From the NCBI RefSeq assembly GCF_014336955.1, contig NZ_QRAI01000001.1:62001-126000 (forward strand): a stretch of 64,000 nucleotides of DNA. The letters are read 5' to 3'. The notes beneath the pieces are model-generated. The model was not told the DNA's origin. It saw only the letters and a list, made by a program, of their open reading frames with translations, and searched no databases. Both the position numbers and the translations under genes were made by a program. This DNA is from Saccharophagus sp. K07 (GTDB lineage Bacteria > Pseudomonadota > Gammaproteobacteria > Pseudomonadales > Cellvibrionaceae). Below are positions 56,823 through 64,000 of this stretch, piece by piece (the stretch's first letter is position 1; every line of letters starts with the position of its first letter).

Positions 56823-57068
56823 AAAGATTTCCTTCTCGTGCGGTTCGTATCGCTAGGAGACAGAGCGCGCCCAGGTCCTCAGTGGAGAATGGATCCTGAT
56901 GAGTGGACTCCCGGTTGCTGCTTATAATACGAGGTCGCGGGATTTTGTCCAGGCGTTCCAATGGGGTGCCCTCTCATCCATATTAACTTGGTGAAGGTTG
57001 GTGCAGAAGTGGATGTGGTGCCAGGACAGATTATATTTTGATCAACTTATTAGATTGGGTTATTGCTG

Positions 57069-58472
57069 ATGCCGATAATGCCGCCTCCAAATGGCTTTTA
57101 TTACATAGCGCTTTTTATCCTGTGGCCATTGGTGGCATACAAAATCTTTAAACGCTACAGTCTGGACAGGTCCATAATTCTGCTTTTCCTGGTGCCCTAT
57201 CTATTCTTGCCTGTTCCTCATGGTGGGATGACCCCCATAAAGCTCCCCTTATTTCCTCCGTTGGACAAGGAGGCTGTGCCGGTTTTTGTCGCGCTTGCTC
57301 TAATTTATATGAACAAAATCAAGCTCGATTACCTGCCCAAGTTCCGCTGGAGTTTAGTGTTTTGTCTAGCATTTCTGTTGTCCCCATTCATGACGGTTTT
57401 CGCAAACAATGATCCATTGGTTTTCGGAACCAGAGTTCTTCCGGGGTTGAAATTTTCAGAAGCTTTGTCGATTTTTGCGGGCGTCTATATCAAGGTCTAT
57501 GTGCCATTTATTATTGGTTTTTCCCTTTTAAATACAAATAGGGCCCATGAAGAATTTATTAAGATGATTTTTATTCTTGGGTTGGTGTATTCGTTGATTA
57601 TGGTGTATGAAGTGCGGATGAGTCCGCAATTGCACCGAATTGTTTATGGCTATTTCCCCCATGACTGGATACAACAAATACGAGCGGGAGGATTTCGACC
57701 GGTTGCATTCCTTGGACATGGTCTCCTTGTCGCTTTATATGGCTGTCTGATGACGATATCAGCTTTTATTTTATGGCGTAATCGTCATGAGGTTATGAAG
57801 GGAAAAGGAGCGTTTGTTGTCTTGTACTTCATAGCCGTATTAATTCTATGTAAAACCTACAGTGCAGTGATTTATTTTTTAGCATTTTTAGCGTTGACAC
57901 TTTTCCTCAGTATACGCATGCGATTGACAGTTGCGTCCGTAGTTGGGCTGATTTTCTTGTTCTATCCCGCAGTCCGCAGTCTTCTTCCGTTGTCCGAAAT
58001 AACGGAATTTTTTATGGATCTCAATCCTGACAGAGCGGCATCGTTGCAATTTCGATTTAATCATGAAGACCACCTTTTGGAGAAAGGCAATGAGCGCCCG
58101 TGGTTTGGTTGGGGAACATGGGGGCGCAACCGTATATATGATCCATTGACAGGAAAAGACCTCAGTGTGACAGATGGCGCATGGATACTCGCATATGGAA
58201 TTTTTGGTTGGTTGGGTTATATAGGTTCTATGGGACTGCTTGCGTATCCTGTGTTCGCGCTGAAGCGAACTTTGAATGACAAAACTGAAAAAGATTTTTC
58301 CACTTACACTTTAGGTTTGGTCTTCATCTTAATGATTTATATGATTGACCAGATCCCTAACGCTTCTTTATGTCACCTGAGTTATTTGATCGCGGGTGCC
58401 GTTCTTGGCAGAGCAAAACAGTTAGCTGAGAGCAGGTCCCGACCGATTACCGAAGGTTTGCGTCCCGCATGA
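57069..58472 (+). CDS. O-antigen polymerase/ligase-like membrane protein (Wzy candidate)
   Basis: A 467-aa inner-membrane protein with about 10-12 helices and a large periplasmic loop around residues 315-365 (GNERPWFGWGTWGRNRIY), as in the Wzy_C/WaaL family. As the locus has a Wzx, it is the natural Wzy polymerase. TTG 57063 is possible, but ATG 57069 is chosen. The stop overlaps cysQ by ATGA. Sequence conservation is low in this family, so the assignment rests on topology and context. Confidence 0.8.
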   Translation: MPIMPPPNGFYYIALFILWPLVAYKIFKRYSLDRSIILLFLVPYLFLPVPHGGMTPIKLPLFPPLDKEAVPVFVALALIYMNKIKLDYLPKFRWSLVFCLAFLLSPFMTVFANNDPLVFGTRVLPGLKFSEALSIFAGVYIKVYVPFIIGFSLLNTNRAHEEFIKMIFILGLVYSLIMVYEVRMSPQLHRIVYGYFPHDWIQQIRAGGFRPVAFLGHGLLVALYGCLMTISAFILWRNRHEVMKGKGAFVVLYFIAVLILCKTYSAVIYFLAFLALTLFLSIRMRLTVASVVGLIFLFYPAVRSLLPLSEITEFFMDLNPDRAASLQFRFNHEDHLLEKGNERPWFGWGTWGRNRIYDPLTGKDLSVTDGAWILAYGIFGWLGYIGSMGLLAYPVFALKRTLNDKTEKDFSTYTLGLVFILMIYMIDQIPNASLCHLSYLIAGAVLGRAKQLAESRSRPITEGLRPA

Positions 58473-59326
58473 CCACGAAATTTGTATTTCCCACGACCCA
58501 GCATCAACACTTAGTTGACGAGGTGTTGAATATCGCTATCGAAGCGGGACGTGCTGTTTTGGAGGTGTATCACGGTGCAGAATGGGATGTGCAACTCAAA
58601 GAGGATAAGTCGCCAGTAACGCGCGCCGACTATATAAGCCATAAAGTTATAGAGTCGGGATTGAGGGCATTGGGCACGGTACCTGTGTTGTCTGAAGAGT
58701 CTGAGATGCCGGAATGGTCAATTCGTCGACAATGGTTTGAGTATTGGTTGATTGATCCTCTGGATGGAACCCGCGAATTCATCAGACGCAATGGAGAATT
58801 CACGGTAAACATTGCTCTCGTGCAGGATGGAAATCCTGTCCTTGGAGTGGTATATGCGCCAGTACAGGATTTAATTTTTTGGGGGACGCGCAATTTTGGG
58901 GCGTTTTGTCGGCGAGGTGCGCGCGGACAATCTCAGCAGATCAATTCCTTATCTCGTTCAAGCAATAAAATATTGCGAATCGCAGCGAGCCATTCGCACA
59001 AATTCTCGCCAGATTTTTCTGATTTTCTTGCGCGACTGCCAGAATATGAAATGGTTTTTATTGGCAGCTCACTAAAAATGTGTATGGTGGCGGACGGTAG
59101 TGTCGATTTATATCCGCGTATTGGGCCAACAAGTGAATGGGACACGGCTGCTGCACAGGCAGTGGTGGAGGCCGCCGGCGGCCATGTATTGGATTGGAGG
59201 ACATTGAATCCTTTGTCCTACAACCAAAAAGAATCTCTTCTAAATACATCTTTTGTTGTGTGTTCAGAATCTTCTTATGCTTTGGTTCGTAGCGTTTTTT
59301 GCTCAGATTTCGGCCAGAAAAAATAG
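58469..59326 (+). CDS. cysQ: 3'(2'),5'-bisphosphate nucleotidase CysQ
   Basis: A 285-aa inositol-monophosphatase-fold enzyme that hydrolyses PAP to AMP, relieving product inhibition of sulfate assimilation and sulfotransfer. Metal-binding motifs: EESEMPE, DPLDGTREFIRRNGEFTVNI and EWDTAAAQAVVEAAGG. It starts inside the polymerase stop codon (ATGA), so it is co-translated with it. Its presence in an EPS locus may point to sulfation or simply to fortuitous linkage; no sulfotransferase is seen in the window. Confidence 0.92.
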   Translation: MTTKFVFPTTQHQHLVDEVLNIAIEAGRAVLEVYHGAEWDVQLKEDKSPVTRADYISHKVIESGLRALGTVPVLSEESEMPEWSIRRQWFEYWLIDPLDGTREFIRRNGEFTVNIALVQDGNPVLGVVYAPVQDLIFWGTRNFGAFCRRGARGQSQQINSLSRSSNKILRIAASHSHKFSPDFSDFLARLPEYEMVFIGSSLKMCMVADGSVDLYPRIGPTSEWDTAAAQAVVEAAGGHVLDWRTLNPLSYNQKESLLNTSFVVCSESSYALVRSVFCSDFGQKK

Positions 59327-60071
59327 TTTTCAGTGCCTGAAAAGGTATAAAAATTATATTTTTATGCCTTGCCTGTTGTCTCGAATTAATTGCGTGTCCA
59401 TCTTGATTGCCAATTGTTTATAAACTGTTTTTTTCTGCAGCAAACTCATTTGCACAATTTTGTAGCAGTTGATTAACGGGGAAAATATTGGTCAATAAAA
59501 TTGCTTTGTGAAATAGATTGCACATCCGGCATTGACAAGACTTTGTTTGTGCGGTCACAATTCGACCACCTTTTCATACGCTGACAAGCCCTCAGGGCGA
59601 ATGATCATCCAAAAAGATTCGCCGCGTATGTCCAGGCCCCTCTTAATTTGGGGCATCAAGGTACTCAAAATAGCTGACGATAAGAATACTTGCGATCTTG
59701 GGGCAACCTTGTGTTATTCCAAAGCTGTCCGCGAAAAACAAATCTGTAAAAAGCGCCATCAGGCATTTCTGATTTGTTTTGGATTTGCTATGTCGCGGGT
59801 ATTCACGAGCCTTACTTTGAGCTAACTCCTGATTTTTAAAAAGATTTTTTTGCGATAAAACATTTTTTTCAAGATGTGGCATAGGAATCAACACGGGAAA
59901 ACTCAGAGTATCCAAACTGAACTCGGCGCGAGGGCCAAGCCCCGCAATAAACACGCAGTTGGTATCTCACCGAAAACACTTCTGGAATTATTCGGTTTAG
60001 CCGGCACGGGGTAGCCGGCAGTATCAGCTATCGCTTTCTGAGTAATACACTCTAGATGTTCGGAGTTTTTC
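59327..60071. other. 745-bp intergenic region upstream of the beta-helix lipoprotein gene
   Basis: No convincing gene is found; a 97-codon frame at 59532 has no family features. GGTATAAAAAT-TAT-ATTTTTATGCC (59344-59368) is an 11-bp inverted repeat just after cysQ. TTGACA (59532-59537) with CACAAT 18 bp later (59556-59561) is a plausible promoter. TAGCCGGC occurs twice as a direct repeat (59998-60005, 60012-60019) and can also fold as GCCGGC/GCCGGC. The length suggests a regulated leader for the lipoprotein gene. Confidence 0.45.
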
Positions 60072-62924
60072 ATGGCAAAACATTTGCAATTTTGCTCGGC
60101 GCTATTTTTGTCGGCGTCCGTTTTTCTCACGGGTTGTCAGGTAGACGTTCAAGATCCCAATAACCCGGGTAATGGAAATCCATCACCAACTAATACCCCT
60201 CCGGTTATCACTCTTGTCGGGGAGTCCACTATTACAATTCCGGTAAATACCGCCTATTCGGAGCCGGGAGTAGTTGCAACAGATGCTGAAGATGGTGATC
60301 TGACCAGTGCGGTTTCTGTTGATAGTTCAAAGCTCAACACCAGCGTTCCAGGCCAGTATGAAATTACCTATCAGGTGAAGGATTCTGGAAACTTGGCTGC
60401 CACTCCAGTCAAACGCATTGTAATCGTCGCTCCAGCGGCTGTTGATCCAGAAGAGCCTTCTGAAGATCCAACAGCGGTATTGCCGCCGCCGATCACCGAT
60501 TTGAGATTGGTTGGTTTCACAAGTGCGCGCGAGATCGTTGATGTGACCACTATCCAAAATGGCTCTGTCATTGATCTGTCTCAGACATCTGTGGATTTGC
60601 TCAACGTGGTTGCTGATTCTGCTGACGTGAGCAAAACAGGAAGTGTCCACTTCAAACTTTCTGGTCCGATCAGCGTCGATCGCTGGGAAAACAATGCCAT
60701 CTATACCATGGTGGTAGACACAGTGAATTTGAGTGTCTCCAAAGGTCAATTTCCAGAAGGTGATTACACCTTATCTGTGACACCTTATTCATTGCCTGAT
60801 ATGGCGGGTACAAAAGGCGCGGTGAAAACTGTTTCTTTTAAAGTTACCGATAAAAAGATCGTGACAAATGTTCCCAAAATTGCGGCCGTGGAGTTGGTTT
60901 CTGTCGCGGAAGGCGGGCAATACAGCCCTATTACGCGTTTGGCGGAAGGTACTGAGCTTGATTTCGGCAAGATGTCAGCATCACTCGTTAACTTTATTGC
61001 AATCAGTGAAGATGTAGCTAAAACAGGCAGTGTGCATTTTGACCTGACTGGTCCAATCGAAATTAACCGATATGAGAACACAGCGGCTTTTGCACTGCAA
61101 AACGAAACGAAGCATTTCAGCCTCAATAAAAATGAATTGCCTGAGGGTGAGTATACGCTGATTGTGACGCCATATGAAAAGCCGGATACCGGCGGTGAGG
61201 CGGGTATTCCGCTGATGTTAAACTTCAGTGTTGTCAACAAAGGTCAAGTTCCTCAAGTGCCGGCTTCTGCACCAGAAGCTAAAAACGATAGCTACACCTA
61301 TTTTGCTGGCAATTCAGACCAGCCAGGTGAGGCAACTCCGGTAAGCGCTAATGACACCTTTGCAGCAGGAGCGAAGTTCGCTGTTACAAAAAATCCTTCT
61401 CATGGCAGCGTCTCCATGTTTGATGCAGGATATTTCACCTATACACCTGATTCCGGATATTCAGGAGCGGACTCGTTTACATATCAAATTACGCAGGATG
61501 GCAAAACTTCCAGCGCTACAGTTTCAATTAACGTTGTAGCTGCTTCGAGCGGGGGTTCTTCTGGTTCGAGCTCTTCAGGCTTTACCGTGATTAAGCCTTC
61601 TGCAGACTCGAAGTTGATATATGTCAGTAGCTCTACAGGAAAAGATACCAATAACTGTCTGAGCGAAGCGGCTCCCTGTAAGACAATTACTGCGGGATTG
61701 GAGAAAATGCGCAATGGATATCCAGATCATCTCTACTTGAAGAGAGGTGATGTGTGGAGAGGTGAGCGGTTCGTCAACCTGCATTCTGGTCGAAGTGCCA
61801 AAGAGCCAGCTGTTATCACCTATTACGGCACGTCTGGTGCTCGACCAAAACTGGAAAATTCAAGCGCAGCATTGCACGTGTTCAAAGGCAAGATGTCAAA
61901 CTTCAGTTTCATCGGTTTGGATTTCTCTTCTTATACAAGAGATCCAGCACATAAAGAATTTACCGGCGGCGGCGGCGCAGATATTACCCTTTTGGGTGGC
62001 AACGAAAACCTTCTGTTCGAGGACAATAAATTTTCTTATACAGAAGTTATTATCCAGCAATGGGATAGTGGTAAGCCGACCAATATTACCTTCCGAAGAA
62101 ATATTTGGACTGGAGCTTATGTAAATCAGTCATCCTACAATCGTGACAAGAGACCATCAAATATCTATGCGGACGGTGTTATTGGTTTGATTATTGAAGA
62201 GAATGTTATCGACCAAGGAGGATGGAATCCTAAGACTAAAGGCGCTGGTGCGAACATGTTTAACCACAACATTTATATTCAAGCCAGTACAGAAGGTAAA
62301 AGTCTCCGTCTGCGCAATAACATTATTACTCGCGGGTCCAGCCATGGAGCCCAGTTGCGATCAGGTGGAATTGCAGAGAATAACTTTTTTGCCAGGAATG
62401 CACTTGGTCTGTTGATTGGTTACGATAAAACGCCATTGGTTACAGGAGTTGTGGCGCACGCGATTAACAACGTGGTATCGGAAGGGCACTCCATGGTAAA
62501 AGGCATCGACGCTTGTAACGGAGCCAACCTGTGTACCGCCGCTCTTGTAGGGGTCGACTTTGGGATATATGGCAAAGCGGATTGGCAAGCTCATGGGAAT
62601 ATCGCTAGCCAGCTCAGCCCAGATGATACTCAGTGGAGATCCAAATATAGCGGCTTGGTTAAACGAGGCTTAAATAAACTGGATGATCCTGCAGTGAAAT
62701 CGTCAAATAATATTTCATATGCATGGGGATCTGATAGTGAAGGCAAGGATAAAGGATATCCCGATCCTACTAGAACTTTGGCCAGCTACAATCAGACGTT
62801 GGGTGGTGAAAAGAGCTTTGACGCCTTCATGAATGTTGTATTGAATCGTCCAGTAGGAACCTGGGATACGAGATATACAGCAGAATCCATCAACAAATAT
62901 ATCCGAGCTGGCTTCGGTCGATAA
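60072..62924 (+). CDS. multidomain lipoprotein with Ig-like domains and right-handed beta-helix
   Basis: A 950-aa lipoprotein (lipobox FLTGC, Cys22). In order: a disordered Asn/Pro stretch (23-43), a DUF5011-type Ig domain (about 44-118), two homologous 115-residue domains (about 141-258 and 270-388; both share TGSVHF, a Gly-Pro-Ile turn and PEG-Y-TL), a cadherin-like Ig domain (about 400-490), a Ser/Gly linker (491-507), and a beta-helix (about 513-945). The beta-helix resembles polysaccharide lyases or carbohydrate-binding helices. Placed at the EPS locus, it may trim or bind the polymer at the cell surface; the reaction is unknown. Confidence 0.85.
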   Translation: MAKHLQFCSALFLSASVFLTGCQVDVQDPNNPGNGNPSPTNTPPVITLVGESTITIPVNTAYSEPGVVATDAEDGDLTSAVSVDSSKLNTSVPGQYEITYQVKDSGNLAATPVKRIVIVAPAAVDPEEPSEDPTAVLPPPITDLRLVGFTSAREIVDVTTIQNGSVIDLSQTSVDLLNVVADSADVSKTGSVHFKLSGPISVDRWENNAIYTMVVDTVNLSVSKGQFPEGDYTLSVTPYSLPDMAGTKGAVKTVSFKVTDKKIVTNVPKIAAVELVSVAEGGQYSPITRLAEGTELDFGKMSASLVNFIAISEDVAKTGSVHFDLTGPIEINRYENTAAFALQNETKHFSLNKNELPEGEYTLIVTPYEKPDTGGEAGIPLMLNFSVVNKGQVPQVPASAPEAKNDSYTYFAGNSDQPGEATPVSANDTFAAGAKFAVTKNPSHGSVSMFDAGYFTYTPDSGYSGADSFTYQITQDGKTSSATVSINVVAASSGGSSGSSSSGFTVIKPSADSKLIYVSSSTGKDTNNCLSEAAPCKTITAGLEKMRNGYPDHLYLKRGDVWRGERFVNLHSGRSAKEPAVITYYGTSGARPKLENSSAALHVFKGKMSNFSFIGLDFSSYTRDPAHKEFTGGGGADITLLGGNENLLFEDNKFSYTEVIIQQWDSGKPTNITFRRNIWTGAYVNQSSYNRDKRPSNIYADGVIGLIIEENVIDQGGWNPKTKGAGANMFNHNIYIQASTEGKSLRLRNNIITRGSSHGAQLRSGGIAENNFFARNALGLLIGYDKTPLVTGVVAHAINNVVSEGHSMVKGIDACNGANLCTAALVGVDFGIYGKADWQAHGNIASQLSPDDTQWRSKYSGLVKRGLNKLDDPAVKSSNNISYAWGSDSEGKDKGYPDPTRTLASYNQTLGGEKSFDAFMNVVLNRPVGTWDTRYTAESINKYIRAGFGR

Positions 62925-62948
62925 TCTGACGACTCAAGTTGGTTAATT

Positions 62949-62972
62949 GGGGGCTTCGGCCCCCTTTTCTTT
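62949..62972 (+). terminator. terminator of the beta-helix lipoprotein gene
   Basis: GGGGGC-TTCG-GCCCCC, a stable tetraloop hairpin, is followed by TTTTCTTT 25 bp past the stop codon. Confidence 0.92.
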
Positions 62973-62975
62973 ATA

Positions 62976-63469
62976 ACTTTCATATCAATGCTTCCTGTCC
63001 TAAGCCTCCATAGTGGCTTGCCTTATTAAGGCAAAAATATCCTTTCCTATCTGACCTCTCCCATCTATGAGCGCCCTAGAACTGGCTCAGTCGATGGAAA
63101 ACTCATGCTTTTACAATTCAAAGTCTTACTCAGCCTACCCTGCACCCATTCCATCGTATGGTTTTGCCCTCGCCAAACACTCTTACAAGAAGGTAACGCA
63201 TGAAATCATGTGAACAAATGCCAAGACCCGCGCATTTTGATTGGCTGAATCGGCATTGAATTCCACATATTGTGACGCTAGCATTCTTCAGCTTCTTGGC
63301 TGTGGATCAAGTTCATCCATTTGTAGAAGAAGGGAAGGGATTCGCGTTAGAGTTCAGGGCGAGCAATGGATAACAACGAGCAAGTGGAGATTCTTCCACG
63401 TGGAACAGCTCCCTTTGAGCAGCTGGAGTAACGGACCGCAAGATCGGTCTCATTGATAATGAGGGGTGT
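62976..63469. other. 494-bp intergenic region before the last gene
   Basis: Frames of up to 89 codons on either strand show no family features and overlap each other. A GCCTTATTAAGGC hairpin lies near 63018-63034. The region likely contains the promoter of the GT4 gene at 63470; nothing else is recognised. Confidence 0.4.
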
Positions 63470-64000
63470 ATGGAGAGGAAACTGGATATTCTGCAAGTAG
63501 GGCCGACTCGGTATAAGGGCGGAGTCGCTATAGCAATACAGCAGCTGGTGTGCGGCCTTGCACGAAAAGGGCATTCGGTCACCTTGATTGGGAATGGTGG
63601 CGTTGATCCCCGGGCACTTGCCGATTTGGGTGTGGATTACATTGAAGCCCCTTTATACAACCGTCCCACCGAATTGTTCAAAACTGCGCGAATCATGGCG
63701 TCGGTGATCAGAGCAAAGAAACCGGATATAGTGCACTCTCATTCCAGAAGTGCATCCTTGACTTCGATTTTGGCTGGTCGAATGCCAGATTGGTTTACCT
63801 TTCACAACTCATTTTTAACGGACAAGGTTGGCCCGTTAGATTTTGGTCCGATTCGAAAATATTTATCGCCGCTGGGGCGGGAAATATTTGTACTGAATGA
63901 GGAAGCTAAGAGCTATTTGAGCAGGGAGCTCAGTGTTGATCAAAATAAAATTACTTTGAATCCGAATGGTGTGGATTTGGAACGGTACCGTCCGCCGAGC
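63470..64000 (+). CDS. glycosyltransferase family 4 (cut by window end)
   Basis: The first 177 codons of a GT-B enzyme. It starts MERKLDILQVGPTRYKGGV, a typical GT4 nucleotide-fold N-terminus with a glycine-rich acceptor loop, followed by KKPDIVHSHSRSASLTSILA and the inter-domain NPNGVDLERYRPPS, where the C-terminal donor domain would begin. GAGGGG precedes ATG 63470. It continues the exopolysaccharide locus to the right of the window. Confidence 0.88.
   Translation, partial: MERKLDILQVGPTRYKGGVAIAIQQLVCGLARKGHSVTLIGNGGVDPRALADLGVDYIEAPLYNRPTELFKTARIMASVIRAKKPDIVHSHSRSASLTSILAGRMPDWFTFHNSFLTDKVGPLDFGPIRKYLSPLGREIFVLNEEAKSYLSRELSVDQNKITLNPNGVDLERYRPPS

Noticed and set aside
56881-57056. TATAAT at 56923 and a short frame before the polymerase gene
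   Set aside because: No -35 box is found at a proper distance and the frame has only about 36 codons with no recognisable features.
60001-60019. Possible cyclic-di-GMP riboswitch around the GCCGGC repeats
   Set aside because: The conserved GACGCAAAGCC core of the GEMM motif is absent.
1-64000. CRISPR arrays, insertion sequences, prophage or restriction genes
   Set aside because: No regularly spaced repeats, transposase, integrase or phage structural genes were seen on either strand.

Overview
The window is chromosomal DNA of a gammaproteobacterium. The gene content (tsaD-folB-folK, cca, sodium-type PomAB stator, xseB-ispA, rnr-rlmB, the prkA-yeaH-spoVR operon) and a poly-serine linker in a secreted multidomain protein suggest the Cellvibrionaceae (Cellvibrio, Saccharophagus, Teredinibacter type). 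That placement is inference from gene content; no rRNA is present.

Region 1 (1-16200) is housekeeping: t6A synthesis (tsaD), folate synthesis (folB, folK, a PTR1-type pteridine reductase), CCA addition, an EamA permease, a large hybrid histidine kinase, a photolyase, the stationary-phase type operon prkA-yeaH-spoVR, and xseB-ispA without a neighbouring dxs.

Region 2 (16300-19750) holds the flagellar stator genes pomA-pomB, then about 1 kb without a convincing protein gene. This gap carries the most striking signal of the window: a roughly 460-nt transcript unit with about 30 GGA motifs on one strand, several in hairpin loops, a GacA-box-like palindrome upstream and a strong terminator downstream. 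It looks like a CsrB/RsmZ-class RNA sponge for CsrA/RsmA. A second candidate small RNA (about 190 nt, own promoter and terminator) follows it.

Region 3 (19800-31400) is accessory metabolism and regulation: an SMP-30 lactonase, a BI-1 membrane protein, NhaR-like and MetR-like regulators, a glycosyltransferase, a frameshifted remnant of an acyltransferase-3 gene, an enolase-superfamily enzyme with an SDR and a GH15 glucoamylase-like enzyme, CorA, and an ExoD-like protein.

Region 4 (31700-38600) holds tRNA-Leu(CAG), rnr, rlmB, ldhA, a small secreted protein, a DUF3530 protein and rpe.

Region 5 (38800 to the end) is a Wzx/Wzy-type exopolysaccharide locus. It has an outer-membrane export lipoprotein, a BY-kinase-like ATPase with a degenerate Walker A, a Wzz-type chain-length protein, at least six glycosyltransferases, a serine-acetyltransferase-like enzyme, a five-gene nucleotide-sugar operon that starts with a CDP-glucose-type cytidylyltransferase but lacks the usual dehydratase, a flippase, an OafA-type acyltransferase, a polymerase/ligase-like membrane protein, CysQ, and a large lipoprotein with Ig-like domains and a right-handed beta-helix. 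The last gene, a GT4 glycosyltransferase, is cut by the window end.
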